In this document: positions 1-10,824 of the stretch, in pieces
Layout: each line of letters opens with the position of its first letter
Position numbering within the stretch: the stretch's first letter is position 1
Assembly: GCA_030533315.1 (NCBI GenBank)
Contig: JAUNJL010000037.1
Location: forward strand, 1 to 23,749
Length of the DNA stretch: 23,749 nucleotides
Source: Eubacteriales bacterium
GTDB lineage: Bacteria > Bacillota_A > Clostridia > Lachnospirales > Lachnospiraceae
Direction: 5' to 3'
The notes under the pieces: generated by a model
Seen by the model: only the letters and a program-made list of their open reading frames with translations
Databases searched by the model: none
What the model was told of the DNA's origin: nothing
Translations under genes and position numbers: made by a program

Positions 1-215
1 AGAAGGATGAGTTCGACGTAGAGCTGACCGAGGTTGGACCAAACAAGGTTAAGGTCATCAAGGTTGTTCGTGAGATCACCGGATTAGGCCTGAAAGAGGC
101 AAAGGCTGTTGTAGACGGCGCTCCGAAGATGGTGAAGGAGGCTGCTTCCAAGGCTGAGGCTGAGGACATCAAGGCTAAGCTGGAGGCTGAAGGCGCTAAG
201 GTTACCCTGAAATAA
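1..215 (+). CDS. rplL: Ribosomal protein L7/L12, C-terminal part (5' end outside window)
   Basis: The reading frame starting at base 3 encodes about 70 residues and ends at TAA 213-215. It contains the L7/L12 C-terminal domain: a valine-rich strand ([17 protein letters not shown]), then the [16 protein letters not shown] helix and the final [10 protein letters not shown]. This domain forms the ribosomal stalk that recruits translation factors such as EF-G and EF-Tu, both encoded later in the window. The start codon and N-terminal dimerisation domain lie upstream of the window. Position directly before rpoB is the usual bacterial order (rplJ-rplL-rpoB-rpoC). A strong terminator follows within 20 bases. 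Confidence 0.95.
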   Translation, partial: KDEFDVELTEVGPNKVKVIKVVREITGLGLKEAKAVVDGAPKMVKEAASKAEAEDIKAKLEAEGAKVTLK

Positions 216-230
216 TTCTGCTGAATGCAG

Positions 231-276
231 ATCCCCGTGGGACGTCCCCCAAGGACGCTTTCGCGGGGATTTTTTT
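231..276 (+). terminator. Rho-independent terminator after rplL
   Basis: ATCCCCG (231-237) pairs with CGGGGAT (264-270), and a run of seven T follows (270-276). The loop holds a self-complementary GGGACGTCCC (239-248), so a branched structure is possible. It lies 15 bases after the rplL stop and before the rpoB promoter. It may act as a full terminator or as an attenuator letting some polymerase through into rpoB. Confidence 0.85.
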
Positions 277-338
277 GCTTTCCAAAGGGGAATCTACGGG
301 TCCTGGCGCCTGGTAAAACGAAAAAATGAAAAAAGCAG

Positions 339-367
339 TTGACAGCCCATAATGGTTGTGCTATAGT
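339..367 (+). promoter_or_regulatory. Sigma-A promoter of rpoB-rpoC
   Basis: A perfect -35 TTGACA (339-344), a 17-base spacer and a -10 TATAGT (362-367) match the housekeeping sigma consensus closely. Transcription would start near 374, leaving a leader of about 90 bases before rpoB. The leader contains a short inverted repeat, TGCCT...AGGCA, of unknown significance. Confidence 0.8.
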
Positions 368-463
368 GAAGAATGCTATATTATGGCAAGATGTGCCTAC
401 TCTGTCTTGATAACAGGCAGGATCGTGTTGTAATAAATATAATAAAACAGGGGTGAAACGTCA

Positions 464-3400
464 ATGGAAAAAAACAGGATCCGTTCTGTAAAAACTGGAA
501 AAAGTATGCGAATGAGCTACCAGAGACAAAAAGAAGTCCTGGAAATGCCGAACCTGATCGAGGTCCAGAAAGACTCTTACCAGTGGTTCCTCGACGAAGG
601 CTTGAAGGAAGTCTTCGACGATATTTCTCCGATCGCAGATTATGGCGGGAAGCTCAGTCTGGAGTTCATCGACTTTACGTTCGACGAGAAGGATGCGAAA
701 TATACCATTGAGCAGTGTAAAGAGCGTGACGTGACTTATTCCGCACCGTTAAAGGTTCGAGTGAGACTGATCAACAAAGAAACAGAAGAGATCAATGAGC
801 ATGAGATATTCATGGGAGATCTGCCGCTGATGACGGCTACCGGAACCTTTGTGATCAACGGTGCAGAGCGCGTGATCGTAAGTCAGCTAGTACGTTCCCC
901 TGGAATCTATTATGCGATCTCCCACGACAAGGTTGGTAAAGAGCTGTTTTCCTGCACGGTGATCCCCAACAGGGGCGCATGGCTGGAATATGAAACGGAT
1001 TCCAACGACGTGTTTTACGTGAGAGTAGACCGTACCAGGAAGGTTCCCATTACAGTCTTGATCCGGGCCCTTGGGGTTGGCAGCAATGCGGAGATCGCAG
1101 ATCTGTTTGGCGAAGAGCCCAAGATCCTTGCCAGCTTCACAAAGGATACCTCCACGAATTACCAGGAGGGTCTTCTGGAATTGTATAAGAAGATCCGTCC
1201 CGGCGAGCCCTTGGCGGTGGAGAGCGCGGAGAGCCTGATCAATGCCATGTTTTTTGACCCGAGAAGGTATGACCTGGCAAAGGTTGGCCGCTACAAGTTC
1301 AATAAGAAGCTCCACTTCAACAAGCGTATCGTCGGCCATAAGCTGGCGGAGGACGTTGTGGAGGCTTCCACGGGAGAGATCCTGGCGGAGACCGGCTCCA
1401 CGGTGACCAGGGAGCTGGCAGAGCAGATCCAGAATGCCGCTGTCCCCTATGTATGGATCCTGGGAGAGGAAGAGCGGAAGATCAAGGTTCTTTCCAACAT
1501 GATGGTGGACATCCGCCATTATCTGCCGGAGCTGGAGAATCCCAAGGAGCAGGTGGGCGTCTCAGAGTTAGTATATTACCCGGTACTTGAAAAAATTCTG
1601 GAAGAAAATGACACTCTTGAGGATCGGATGGCGGCGGTGAGAAGGGACATTCATGACCTGATCCCCAAGCACATCACCAGAGAGGACATTTTTGCTTCCA
1701 TCAACTATAACATGCACCTGGAATACCGCCTTGGCAGCGACGACGATATCGACCATCTGGGCAACCGTCGTATCCGGGCCGTGGGCGAGCTCCTTCAGAA
1801 CCAGTACCGCATTGGTCTGTCCAGGCTGGAGCGTGTGGTCCGGGAGAGGATGACCACTCAGGATGCGGAGAATATCTCTCCCCAGTCCCTGATCAACATC
1901 AAGCCGGTGACTGCGGCTGTGAAGGAGTTCTTTGGCTCCTCCCAGCTGTCCCAGTTCATGGATCAGAACAATCCTCTCGGTGAGCTGACCCACAAGAGGC
2001 GTCTTTCCGCCCTGGGCCCCGGCGGTCTGTCTCGTGACAGGGCCGGATTCGAGGTGCGGGACGTGCATTACTCCCATTACGGAAGGATGTGTCCCATCGA
2101 GACCCCCGAGGGTCCCAACATCGGTCTGATCAACTCCCTTGCATCCTATGCAAGGATTAATCAGTATGGCTTCGTGGAAGCGCCTTACCGCAAGATTGAC
2201 AAGACGGATCCCAAGAATCCGCAGGTTACGGATGAGGTTGTCTACATGACCGCAGACGAAGAAGATAATTTCCATGTGGCCCAGGCCAATGAGCCTCTGG
2301 ATGCCGAAGGACACTTTGTCAGAAAGAACGTGTCCGGACGTTTCCGGGAGGAGACTCAGGAGTATGAGCGCCAGATGTTTGACTATATGGACGTATCCCC
2401 GAAGATGGTGTTCTCCGTGGCTACGGCCCTGATCCCCTTCCTGCAGAATGACGATGCGAACCGTGCCCTGATGGGCTCCAACATGCAGCGTCAGGCCGTG
2501 CCCCTTCTGACTACGGAGGCGCCGGTGGTAGGTACGGGCATGGAGACGAAGACCGCCGTTGACTCCGGCGTGTGCGTGGTGGCAAGGAAGTCCGGTACCG
2601 TGCTGCGCTCCACCTCCACCGATATCACCATCAAAAACGACGACGGCACGAAGGACGAGTATCATCTGACCAAGTTCCTTCGCAGCAACCAGAGCAACTG
2701 CTACAACCAGAGGCCGATTGTGGACCAGGGAGAGCACGTGGAGGAGGGCGACGTGATCGCAGACGGACCTTCCACCTCCCAGGGGGAGCTGGCTCTGGGA
2801 AAGAATCCTCTCATTGGCTTTATGACCTGGGAGGGCTACAATTACGAGGATGCGGTCCTCTTAAGTGAAAAGCTGGTACAGAACGACGTTTACACATCGG
2901 TACACATTGAGGAATATGAGGCGGAGGCCCGGGATACGAAGCTGGGACCGGAGGAGATCACCCGGGACGTTCCAGGCGTGGGCGACGACGCCTTGAAGGA
3001 TCTGGACGAGCGGGGGATCATCCGCATCGGTGCCGAGGTGCGGGCCGGCGACATCCTGGTGGGCAAGGTGACTCCGAAGGGAGAGACCGAGCTGACGGCG
3101 GAGGAGAGGCTTCTGCGGGCCATCTTTGGAGAGAAGGCCCGGGAGGTTCGGGACACCTCCCTGAAGGTGCCCCACGGTGAGTACGGGATTGTGGTGGACG
3201 CAAAGGTATTTACCAGGGAGAATGGAGACGAGCTTTCTCCCGGCGTCAATCAGTCCGTCCGTATTTATATCGCCCAGAAAAGAAAGATTTCCGTGGGTGA
3301 CAAGATGGCCGGCCGTCACGGCAACAAGGGTGTGGTTTCCCGGGTTCTGCCGGTGGAGGACATGCCTTTCCTTCCCAACGGCCGTCCCCTGGACATTGTG

Positions 3401-4321
3401 CTGAATCCCCTTGGCGTGCCTTCCCGTATGAACATCGGGCAGGTGCTGGAGATCCACCTGAGCCTTGCCGCAAAGGCCCTGGGCTTTAACGTGGCCACGC
3501 CTGTGTTTGACGGCGCAAACGAGGACGACATCCAGGATACCCTGGAGCTTGCAAATGATTACGTGAACACGGAAGACTTTGAGGAATTTCGTGAAAAATA
3601 TAAAGACATTCTCCTGCCGGAGGTCATGCAGTACCTTGATGAAAACAAGGAGCACAGAGCTCTCTGGCATGGTGTGCCCATTTCCCGGGACGGCAAGGTT
3701 CAGCTTCGGGATGGGCGGACCGGAGAGTTCTTCGACAGCCCCACCACCATCGGACACATGCATTATCTGAAGCTTCACCATCTGGTGGACGACAAGATCC
3801 ATGCCCGTTCCACGGGACCGTACTCCCTGGTGACCCAGCAGCCTCTGGGCGGAAAAGCTCAGTTTGGTGGCCAGCGTTTCGGGGAGATGGAGGTTTGGGC
3901 TCTGGAGGCCTATGGGGCGTCCTATACCCTTCAGGAGATCCTGACCGTAAAATCCGATGACGTGGTCGGACGTGTGAAGACCTATGAGGCCATCATCAAG
4001 GGAGACAACATCCCCGAGCCAGGTATTCCCGAATCCTTCAAGGTCCTCCTGAAAGAGCTCCAGTCACTGGCTCTGGACGTGCGGGTCCTGAGAGAAGACC
4101 AGACCGAAGTGGAGATCATGGAAAACGTGGATTACGGCGAGACGGATCTGCGGGCCGTGATCGAAGGAGAGTCCCGGGGACACCGGGACGGCGAGTCCTT
4201 TGCAAGGCATGGTTATACTCAGCAGGAGTTTGACGGCGACGAGCTGGTGGACGTGGAAGAGGACGAGGACGAAGAAGACGAATACGCAGAGTTTGAAGAG
4301 ACTCTCGATGACGAAGAATAG
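464..4321 (+). CDS. rpoB: DNA-directed RNA polymerase subunit beta
   Basis: The product (1285 residues) is the beta subunit of RNA polymerase. It forms, with beta-prime, the catalytic cleft and the rifampicin pocket. The rifampicin region starts at [15 protein letters not shown] (residues 489-503). His510 and Ser515, equivalent to E. coli His526 and Ser531, are the sensitive wild-type residues, so no classic resistance substitution is visible there. The catalytic [12 protein letters not shown] stretch (945-956) carries Lys947 and Lys955. The [17 protein letters not shown] segment near the C-terminus contacts beta-prime. The last 30 or so residues are very acidic (Glu/Asp). The ATG at 464 is preceded by a moderate AGGGG site at about 449. 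The gene has its own promoter and is followed after 16 bases by rpoC, so the two are almost certainly cotranscribed. Confidence 0.98.
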   Translation: MEKNRIRSVKTGKSMRMSYQRQKEVLEMPNLIEVQKDSYQWFLDEGLKEVFDDISPIADYGGKLSLEFIDFTFDEKDAKYTIEQCKERDVTYSAPLKVRVRLINKETEEINEHEIFMGDLPLMTATGTFVINGAERVIVSQLVRSPGIYYAISHDKVGKELFSCTVIPNRGAWLEYETDSNDVFYVRVDRTRKVPITVLIRALGVGSNAEIADLFGEEPKILASFTKDTSTNYQEGLLELYKKIRPGEPLAVESAESLINAMFFDPRRYDLAKVGRYKFNKKLHFNKRIVGHKLAEDVVEASTGEILAETGSTVTRELAEQIQNAAVPYVWILGEEERKIKVLSNMMVDIRHYLPELENPKEQVGVSELVYYPVLEKILEENDTLEDRMAAVRRDIHDLIPKHITREDIFASINYNMHLEYRLGSDDDIDHLGNRRIRAVGELLQNQYRIGLSRLERVVRERMTTQDAENISPQSLINIKPVTAAVKEFFGSSQLSQFMDQNNPLGELTHKRRLSALGPGGLSRDRAGFEVRDVHYSHYGRMCPIETPEGPNIGLINSLASYARINQYGFVEAPYRKIDKTDPKNPQVTDEVVYMTADEEDNFHVAQANEPLDAEGHFVRKNVSGRFREETQEYERQMFDYMDVSPKMVFSVATALIPFLQNDDANRALMGSNMQRQAVPLLTTEAPVVGTGMETKTAVDSGVCVVARKSGTVLRSTSTDITIKNDDGTKDEYHLTKFLRSNQSNCYNQRPIVDQGEHVEEGDVIADGPSTSQGELALGKNPLIGFMTWEGYNYEDAVLLSEKLVQNDVYTSVHIEEYEAEARDTKLGPEEITRDVPGVGDDALKDLDERGIIRIGAEVRAGDILVGKVTPKGETELTAEERLLRAIFGEKAREVRDTSLKVPHGEYGIVVDAKVFTRENGDELSPGVNQSVRIYIAQKRKISVGDKMAGRHGNKGVVSRVLPVEDMPFLPNGRPLDIVLNPLGVPSRMNIGQVLEIHLSLAAKALGFNVATPVFDGANEDDIQDTLELANDYVNTEDFEEFREKYKDILLPEVMQYLDENKEHRALWHGVPISRDGKVQLRDGRTGEFFDSPTTIGHMHYLKLHHLVDDKIHARSTGPYSLVTQQPLGGKAQFGGQRFGEMEVWALEAYGASYTLQEILTVKSDDVVGRVKTYEAIIKGDNIPEPGIPESFKVLLKELQSLALDVRVLREDQTEVEIMENVDYGETDLRAVIEGESRGHRDGESFARHGYTQQEFDGDELVDVEEDEDEEDEYAEFEETLDDEE

Positions 4322-4337
4322 AAAGGGGAAAGAATAC

Positions 4338-7300
4338 ATGGCAGAATCAACCAATACCAATGAAACATATCAGCCAATGACGTTCGACGCCATCAAGATC
4401 GGACTGGCGTCCCCCGAGAAGATCAGAGACTGGTCAAGAGGCGAGGTTTTGAAGCCTGAGACCATCAACTACCGTACCTTGAAGCCTGAGAAGGACGGGC
4501 TGTTCTGCGAGCGTATCTTCGGACCCAGCAAGGACTGGGAGTGTCACTGCGGAAAGTACAAGAAGATCCGCTATAAAGGGGTGGTGTGCGACCGGTGCGG
4601 CGTGGAGGTGACGAAGGCCTCCGTCCGCAGGGAGCGCATGGGCCACATTGAGCTGGCTGCCCCCGTTTCCCATATTTGGTATTTCAAGGGGATCCCGTCC
4701 CGTATGGGACTGATCCTGGATCTTTCTCCCCGAACGCTGGAGAAGGTTCTCTACTTTGCCAACTATATCGTTCTGGATCCGGCGGAGTCCGGGCTCCAGT
4801 ATAAGCAGATCCTGACGGAGAGAGAATATCAGGAGGCCAGAGAGTCCTATGGAAGCGGCTTCCGGGTGGGCATGGGCGCAGAGTCCATCAAGGAGCTTCT
4901 GGAGGCCATCGACCTGGAGAAGGATTCCCAGGAGCTGAAGAGCGAGCTGCAGGAGGCCACCGGCCAGAAGCGGGCCAGGATCATCAAGAGACTGGAGGTG
5001 GTGGAGTCCTTCCGGGAGTCCGGAAACCGCCCCGAGTGGATGATCCTCACCGTGATCCCGGTGATCCCGCCGGATCTTCGTCCCATGGTGCAGCTGGACG
5101 GCGGGCGTTTTGCCACCTCCGACTTAAACGATCTGTACCGCCGGATCATCAACCGGAACAATCGTCTGAAGAGGCTGCTGGAGCTGGGTGCCCCGGACAT
5201 CATCGTCCGCAATGAGAAGCGTATGCTCCAGGAGGCGGTGGACGCCCTGATCGACAACGGGCGCCGGGGACGTCCTGTGACCGGCCCTGGAAACAGGGCG
5301 CTGAAGTCTCTGTCCGATATGCTGAAAGGAAAGTCCGGCCGTTTCCGCCAGAACCTTCTGGGAAAACGTGTGGACTATTCCGGCCGGTCCGTTATCGTTG
5401 TGGGACCGGAGCTGAAGATTTATCAGTGCGGTCTCCCCAAGGAGATGGCGATCGAGCTGTTTAAGCCCTTTGTTATGAAGGAACTGGTGGCAAACGGTAC
5501 CTCCCACAACATCAAGAACGCAAAGAAGATGGTGGAGAAGCTGGAGCCGGCTGTGTGGGACGTGCTGGAGGACGTTATCAAGCAGCATCCGGTGATGCTG
5601 AACCGTGCGCCTACCCTGCACCGTCTGGGGATCCAGGCCTTCGAGCCCATCCTGGTGGAAGGCAAGGCCATCAAGCTGCACCCGCTGGTTTGTACCGCAT
5701 TCAATGCGGACTTCGACGGAGACCAGATGGCAGTCCATCTGCCCTTGTCCCAGGAGGCGCAGGCAGAGTGCCGTTTCCTCCTTCTTTCGCCCAACAACCT
5801 TCTGAAGCCCTCCGATGGCGGCCCCGTGGCCGTTCCCTCCCAGGATATGGTTCTTGGGATCTACTACCTGACTCAGGAGAGACCGGGAAACAAGGGTGAG
5901 GGGAAATACTTTAAGAGTGTGAACGAGGCCATTTTGGCATACGAGAATAAGTTCATCGCCCTCCAGAGCCGGATCAATGTGCGCTGTGAAAAGAAGAATC
6001 CAGATGGGACGATTCTCAGCAGCAACGTTTCCTCCACGCTGGGTCGTTTCCTGTTCAACGAGATCCTTCCCCAGGATCTTGGATTTGTGGACAGAAGCGC
6101 TCCCGGAAGCGAGCTTCTTTTGGAGGTGGACTTCCTGGTAGGAAAGAAGCAGCTGAAGCAGATCCTGGAAAAGGTCATCAACACTCACGGAGCCACCAAG
6201 ACTGCGGAGGTTCTGGACGCCATCAAGGCGATGGGATATAAATACTCCACGAGAGCGGCCATGACCGTGTCGATTTCCGATATGACCGTGCCGCCTCAGA
6301 AGCCGGAGATGATCCGCCAGGCCCAGGACACCGTGGACCTGATCACGAAGAACTACAAGCGAGGCCTGATCACGGAGGAGGAGCGCTATAAGGAGGTTGT
6401 GGATACCTGGAAGAAGACGGACGACGAGCTGACGAAGGCTCTGCTCACCGGTCTTGACAAGTACAACAACATCTATATGATGGCTGACTCCGGTGCCCGT
6501 GGTTCCGATAAGCAGATCAAGCAGCTTGCCGGTATGCGGGGACTGATGGCAGATACCACCGGTCACACCATCGAGCTTCCCATCAAGTCAAACTTCCGTG
6601 AAGGACTGGACGTACTGGAATACTTTATGTCCGCCCATGGAGCCCGGAAGGGTCTGTCCGATACGGCGCTGCGTACCGCCGACTCTGGTTATCTGACGAG
6701 ACGTCTGGTGGACGTTTCACAGGATTTGATCGTTCGGGAAATGGACTGCTGCGAGGAGCGAGATGAGATTTCCGGTATGTACGTCAAGGGCTTTGTGGAC
6801 GGAAAAGAGGAGATCGAGAGCCTTCAGGAGCGGATCACGGGAAGATTTTCCTGTGAGACCATCAAAAACAAGGATGGTGAAGTCCTTGTAAAGGCGAATC
6901 ATATGATCACCCCAAGGCGAGCTGCCCGCATCATGAAGGAGGGCGTGGACAATCAGAACGGCGGATCCATCCAGCAGGTGAAGATCCGTACCATCCTTTC
7001 CTGTAAGTGCAAGGTGGGTGTGTGCGCCAAGTGCTACGGCGCCAACATGGCCACCGGCGAGCCGGTGCAGGTGGGCGAGTCCATCGGTATCATCGCCGCA
7101 CAGTCCATTGGTGAGCCGGGTACACAGCTGACCATGCGTACCTTCCATACAGGAGGCGTGGCCGGCGGAGATATCACACAGGGTCTTCCCCGTGTGGAGG
7201 AGCTTTTTGAGGCGAGAAAGCCCAAGGGTCTTGCCGTCATCACGGAGATCCCGGGAATTGCGACTATCAACGATACAAAGAAAAAGCGGGAGATCATCGT

Positions 7301-8129
7301 GACGGATACGGAGACGGGAGATTCCAAGACGTACCTGATTCCCTACGGCTCCCGCATCAAGATCACGGACGGCCAGATGATGGAGGCCGGTGACGAGCTG
7401 ACAGAGGGAAGCGTGAACCCCCACGACATTCTGAGGATCAAGGGTGTCCGGGCCGTGCAGGACTACATGCTGCGAGAGGTACAAAGGGTGTACCGCCTCC
7501 AGGGTGTTGAGATCAACGACAAGCACATCGAGGTGATCGTACACCAGATGCTGAAGAAGATCCGCATCGAGGACAATGGGGACAGTGATTTCCTGCCAGG
7601 TACCCTGGTGGATTACCTGGAGTATGAGGAAGTGAACGAGCGTTTGGAGAGCGAGGGCAAGGCTCCCGCCGTTGGAAAACAGGGAATGCTTGGTATCACC
7701 AAGGCATCCCTTGCCACAGACTCCTTCCTGTCCGCCGCCTCCTTCCAGGAGACGACGAAGGTTCTCACCGAGGCCGCCATCAAGGGCAAGGTAGACCATT
7801 TGATCGGTTTGAAGGAGAACGTGATCATCGGTAAGCTGATCCCGGCCGGAACCGGTATGAAGTGCTACAGCGATGTGGAGCTGGATACGGGGATGCCGGA
7901 GGAGCTTCCATTTGAAGGAGACGAGGATCAGGAGGCCATCGAGCTGGAGGAAGAGTATTCCGGTGACGGAGAGGATTTCGACGGGCCTGATGAGGACCTT
8001 CAGGAGGAAGAATCAGCCGGGGACCAGGAGTCCCTGGAGGATGCAGAGCCCCTGAATGAAGAGGCTTTAGAGGAAGAAGCTTCGGAAGAGGAGGAACCTC
8101 AGAAGGAAGATGCCTCCGAGGAAGAATAG
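4338..8129 (+). CDS. rpoC: DNA-directed RNA polymerase subunit beta-prime
   Basis: The product (1263 residues) is the catalytic beta-prime subunit. The N-terminal zinc site is Cys69, Cys71, Cys84 and Cys87. The active-site loop NADFDGDQ (456-463) supplies Asp458, Asp460 and Asp462 for the catalytic magnesium. A second zinc site uses Cys889, Cys896 and Cys899, with Cys804 or Cys805 as the likely fourth ligand. The frame is open upstream to 4200 inside rpoB, but I chose ATG 4338: AAAGGGGAAAG lies just before it, and the protein then starts MAESTN and soon reaches the conserved [14 protein letters not shown]. The last 70-odd residues form a strongly acidic low-complexity tail (Glu-rich, ending ASEEE) beyond the conserved core. 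A terminator follows 17 bases after the stop. Confidence 0.98.
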   Translation: MAESTNTNETYQPMTFDAIKIGLASPEKIRDWSRGEVLKPETINYRTLKPEKDGLFCERIFGPSKDWECHCGKYKKIRYKGVVCDRCGVEVTKASVRRERMGHIELAAPVSHIWYFKGIPSRMGLILDLSPRTLEKVLYFANYIVLDPAESGLQYKQILTEREYQEARESYGSGFRVGMGAESIKELLEAIDLEKDSQELKSELQEATGQKRARIIKRLEVVESFRESGNRPEWMILTVIPVIPPDLRPMVQLDGGRFATSDLNDLYRRIINRNNRLKRLLELGAPDIIVRNEKRMLQEAVDALIDNGRRGRPVTGPGNRALKSLSDMLKGKSGRFRQNLLGKRVDYSGRSVIVVGPELKIYQCGLPKEMAIELFKPFVMKELVANGTSHNIKNAKKMVEKLEPAVWDVLEDVIKQHPVMLNRAPTLHRLGIQAFEPILVEGKAIKLHPLVCTAFNADFDGDQMAVHLPLSQEAQAECRFLLLSPNNLLKPSDGGPVAVPSQDMVLGIYYLTQERPGNKGEGKYFKSVNEAILAYENKFIALQSRINVRCEKKNPDGTILSSNVSSTLGRFLFNEILPQDLGFVDRSAPGSELLLEVDFLVGKKQLKQILEKVINTHGATKTAEVLDAIKAMGYKYSTRAAMTVSISDMTVPPQKPEMIRQAQDTVDLITKNYKRGLITEEERYKEVVDTWKKTDDELTKALLTGLDKYNNIYMMADSGARGSDKQIKQLAGMRGLMADTTGHTIELPIKSNFREGLDVLEYFMSAHGARKGLSDTALRTADSGYLTRRLVDVSQDLIVREMDCCEERDEISGMYVKGFVDGKEEIESLQERITGRFSCETIKNKDGEVLVKANHMITPRRAARIMKEGVDNQNGGSIQQVKIRTILSCKCKVGVCAKCYGANMATGEPVQVGESIGIIAAQSIGEPGTQLTMRTFHTGGVAGGDITQGLPRVEELFEARKPKGLAVITEIPGIATINDTKKKREIIVTDTETGDSKTYLIPYGSRIKITDGQMMEAGDELTEGSVNPHDILRIKGVRAVQDYMLREVQRVYRLQGVEINDKHIEVIVHQMLKKIRIEDNGDSDFLPGTLVDYLEYEEVNERLESEGKAPAVGKQGMLGITKASLATDSFLSAASFQETTKVLTEAAIKGKVDHLIGLKENVIIGKLIPAGTGMKCYSDVELDTGMPEELPFEGDEDQEAIELEEEYSGDGEDFDGPDEDLQEEESAGDQESLEDAEPLNEEALEEEASEEEEPQKEDASEEE

Positions 8130-8145
8130 TCTTTCTGGATCAGTG

Positions 8146-8180
8146 GCAGGCGTTTCACATATGTGGGACGCCTGCTTTTG
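8146..8180 (+). terminator. Terminator after rpoC
   Basis: GCAGGCGT (8146-8153) pairs perfectly with ACGCCTGC (8168-8175), and the loop contains the palindrome CACATATGTG (8156-8165), extending the stem. The T-tract is short (TTTTGTCT), so termination may be partial. It separates the polymerase operon from the kinase gene set. Confidence 0.75.
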
Positions 8181-8218
8181 TCTGCCGGAAAATACCAAAA
8201 AGAAAATACAGATGTGTC

Positions 8219-8247
8219 TGTTCATTGTGATAATATTTTAGTATACT
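8219..8247 (+). promoter_or_regulatory. Possible promoter of the kinase-phosphatase gene set
   Basis: A good -10 TATACT lies at 8242-8247 in an AT-rich stretch 55 bases before the kinase start. The -35 region at the right distance (TGTTCA, 8219-8224) is poor, so this is either a weak sigma-A promoter or one needing an activator. Readthrough from rpoC is the alternative. Confidence 0.35.
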
Positions 8248-8301
8248 AGGGCTGAGACCATAAGGATTTCCGTTTTTATTCTGACGAAAGGAGGAGTACC
8301 T

Positions 8302-9933
8302 ATGGATAAGGACCTGCCGGTTTCCGTGTGGCCGGAGTGGAAGATCGTGGAAAAAATCGGGGAAGGTTCCTTTGGAAAGGTATACAAGGCACAGAGGACG
8401 GAGTGGGGAAGATCCTTTTATTCAGCAATCAAGATCATTACCATTCCCGCAAACAAAAGCGAGCTGAACAGTGTTCGCCAGGAGTCCGGGGATGAAAACG
8501 ATACAAGAGAATATTTCCGCAATATTGTGGAGGAATGCATCCAGGAGATCAGCACCATGGAGTACTTCCGGGGAAATTCCCACATTGTTTCCGTGGAGGA
8601 TTTCAAGGTTGTGGAGTATCTGGATGAGATCGGCTGGGATATTTACATCCGTATGGAATATCTTACCAGCTTTCTGGATTACTGCGCCGGAAGAGAGATG
8701 GGGGAAAAGGAGGTGCTGAAGCTGGGCTGCGATCTGTGCAGGGCCATGGATCACTGCCGCCAGCTGAACATCATCCACCGGGACATCAAGCCGGAAAATA
8801 TTTTCGTTTCCAGGTTCGGGGATTTTAAGCTGGGCGATTTTGGCATTGCCCGGGAGCTGGAACAGACCATGAGCAGTATGTCAAAAAAAGGCACCTATTC
8901 CTATATGGCGCCGGAGATGTATCGGGGAGAGAGCTATGATGCCAGGGTGGATGTGTACTCCCTGGGGATCGTGCTGTACAAGCTGATGAACCGGGGGCGC
9001 CTTCCTTTTTTGAGCCTGGATAAGCAGCTTATCACATACCGGGACAAGGAGGTCGCCCTGAATAAACGGATGGCGGGGGAGCCGGTGCCGGCGCCTGCCG
9101 ATGCCTCTCCTGAGCTGGCCAGGGTGATCCAAAAGGCCTGCGCCTATGATGAGGGGGAGCGTTATGAGAATGCGGCGCAGTTTTACCGTGCTCTGGACGA
9201 CCTCATCCGCAAGGAGGAGAGATCCTCCTTGGAAGGCAGTGGGGAGGGGATTTCTCATACATACCCTGCATACCCGGAGCAGGATGGGGAAAAGACCAAC
9301 CGGGCGCCGTCAAAAAGGGGATATCTGTCAAGGTACGAAAAAAAGCAAAAAATAGAGCTCCGCATTCTGGGAAAAGGGATCAGGCGCTATGAGATTTCCC
9401 TTTGGCGCGCATCCGCGGTCCTGGTCATGGCGGTGGCCTGCCTGGTCATTGGAGTTTATGCGAAGAAGATCCTGGATCAGAAGAAACGGGTGCAGGATTC
9501 CCAGATGATCGTCCGCATGCTGGAGAGCAATGATAACAGCACGGCGCAGATCGATGATTTCTCCACGACCATCCAGAATATCAAGAAACGGGTGACCTCC
9601 ATCGTGGAGCTTCTTCCCAGGTGCTCCGTTGTAGGGAAGGAGGGAGAGCGCCTCCGTTATTACGACGAAAACGGCAAGCTGGTAAAGGCCCTCATCTACC
9701 CGGAGACATCCGACGACGGCGTTTATGAGGAATATTATTACTGGGAGGAACGCTTGTTTTTTGCGTATGCCTGGACGAACACCAAGCAGGAGCTTTATTA
9801 TTACGACCAGCGGGGAAAGCTGATCCGGTGGATTGATCAGGACGGTACGATCCACGACAAGGAGACGGACAGCACTGAATATACCAAGCGAGGAGAGAAA
9901 TACTGGAAGGTTTCTCTGAAGCAGTTTGATTAA
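8302..9933 (+). CDS. Membrane-anchored Ser/Thr protein kinase with non-PASTA extracellular domain
   Basis: The product (543 residues) is a eukaryotic-like (Hanks-type) kinase that should phosphorylate Ser/Thr on cytoplasmic proteins. Visible motifs are the glycine loop IGEGSFGKV (19-27), ATP-binding Lys44, the catalytic loop HRDIKPEN (159-166, Asp161), DFG 179-181 and an APE-like APEM. The activation segment has several Ser/Thr. A linker of about 80 residues leads to one transmembrane helix (about 368-387), followed by an extracellular part with a helical stretch. Two YYD..GKL repeats follow (453-460 and 500-507). They recall the short Tyr/Gly repeats of YwqK-like proteins. PASTA repeats, typical of PrkC/PknB, are absent. 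AAAGGAGGAG at 8287-8296 supports the ATG. A PP2C phosphatase gene starts 20 bases downstream, the usual partner. The bound ligand is unknown. Confidence 0.92.
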   Translation: MDKDLPVSVWPEWKIVEKIGEGSFGKVYKAQRTEWGRSFYSAIKIITIPANKSELNSVRQESGDENDTREYFRNIVEECIQEISTMEYFRGNSHIVSVEDFKVVEYLDEIGWDIYIRMEYLTSFLDYCAGREMGEKEVLKLGCDLCRAMDHCRQLNIIHRDIKPENIFVSRFGDFKLGDFGIARELEQTMSSMSKKGTYSYMAPEMYRGESYDARVDVYSLGIVLYKLMNRGRLPFLSLDKQLITYRDKEVALNKRMAGEPVPAPADASPELARVIQKACAYDEGERYENAAQFYRALDDLIRKEERSSLEGSGEGISHTYPAYPEQDGEKTNRAPSKRGYLSRYEKKQKIELRILGKGIRRYEISLWRASAVLVMAVACLVIGVYAKKILDQKKRVQDSQMIVRMLESNDNSTAQIDDFSTTIQNIKKRVTSIVELLPRCSVVGKEGERLRYYDENGKLVKALIYPETSDDGVYEEYYYWEERLFFAYAWTNTKQELYYYDQRGKLIRWIDQDGTIHDKETDSTEYTKRGEKYWKVSLKQFD

Positions 9934-9953
9934 TAGGGCAAAGGAGAAATCTT

Positions 9954-10754
9954 ATGACTTATCAGATGGATTATGCCTGTATATGCCAGGTAGGCCGGGT
10001 CCGGGCCAATAACGAGGACAATTTTTGGTGCTGCGGCCTGCGGCTTCCGGCAGAAAATACGGGGCTGAAGGGGGTGGCGACAGGGAGCATTCCCCTGAAG
10101 AAGCTGCCTGCCCTGGCGGTGTTCGACGGGATGGGCGGAGAAAGCAGCGGCGAGGTTGCGGCCTGCCTGGCATCGGAGAAATTTGGTGAGTATTGTATGG
10201 CTCATAAGCACAGGCTAAAAAAAGATGAAAAGGGCTTTTGGGAGGAGGCTTGCCTTTCCATGAACGAGGCAGTCGCATCCTACGGAAGGGAGAACCGGAT
10301 CTCGTCCATGGGCACCACCGCCGCTATGGCGGTGTTTACACCGGAGACCGCCTACTTTGCAAACCTGGGGGACAGCCGGATCTATCAGAAGGGAGAGGCC
10401 TCCATGGTGCAGATCTCCACGGATCATGTAATGGGCAAGGGCCCTTTCGGCAAGGCTCCTCTTACCCAATATCTTGGAACCCTGGAGGAGGAGACGGCTC
10501 TAGAGCCCTCCATGGTCTCCCTGCCCGTACAGGCGGGAAGCCGCTATCTGCTGTGCACGGACGGGGTCACGGACATGCTCACCCAAAAGGAGCTGTGGGA
10601 GATCCTATCCTGTGAAGCATCGGTGGGAGAGGCCGCCGCAGAGCTTTTGGAGAGGGCCATGCAGAAGGGGGGAAGGGACAATCTGACCGCCATTCTCTGC
10701 CAGGTGGAGGAAAAAAATGAAAAATTCCTTTGGCCCTGGCAGAAAAAATCCTAA
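9954..10754 (+). CDS. PP2C-family Ser/Thr protein phosphatase
   Basis: The product (266 residues) should remove phosphate from Ser/Thr using two metal ions, opposing the kinase encoded just upstream. The PPM signature motifs are in order: RANNEDNF with Asp22, VFDGMGGESSGE with Asp58 and Gly59, SMGTTAA, FANLGDSRIY, LLCTDGVTDML with Asp203, and GGRDNLTAI with Asp242. All metal-binding acidic positions I can place are present, so it should be active. No signal peptide or membrane segment is visible, so it is cytoplasmic. Length is close to the 240-270 residues of bacterial PrpC/Stp phosphatases. AAAGGAGAA just upstream supports ATG 9954, and the 20-base gap to the kinase points to cotranscription. 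Confidence 0.93.
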   Translation: MTYQMDYACICQVGRVRANNEDNFWCCGLRLPAENTGLKGVATGSIPLKKLPALAVFDGMGGESSGEVAACLASEKFGEYCMAHKHRLKKDEKGFWEEACLSMNEAVASYGRENRISSMGTTAAMAVFTPETAYFANLGDSRIYQKGEASMVQISTDHVMGKGPFGKAPLTQYLGTLEEETALEPSMVSLPVQAGSRYLLCTDGVTDMLTQKELWEILSCEASVGEAAAELLERAMQKGGRDNLTAILCQVEEKNEKFLWPWQKKS

Positions 10755-10765
10755 AAGGAGGCTGC

Positions 10766-10774
10766 GGGGGGGGG
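10766..10774 (+). repeat. Run of nine G between phosphatase and downstream gene
   Basis: An uninterrupted G9 run lies in the 70-base gap after the phosphatase stop, just behind an AAAAGGAGG sequence (10753-10761) that no start codon follows at normal spacing. Such runs are prone to slippage. Here it is outside any open frame: the downstream frame is closed by TAG at 10819-10821. Confidence 0.6.
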
Positions 10775-10824
10775 CAAGAGAAGAGAGCGCCTGGTGAGGG
10801 CAGTCTGGAGGAAGGTGATAGGAA

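Noticed and set aside
1568..2737. 389-residue minus-strand open frame inside rpoB
   Set aside because: Shadow of rpoB codon use, with His/Gly/Val-rich text and no recognisable domain.
5124..6566. 480-residue minus-strand open frame inside rpoC
   Set aside because: It lies wholly opposite a highly conserved gene. Long antisense frames are expected from strong codon bias; no ribosome binding site or domain is seen.
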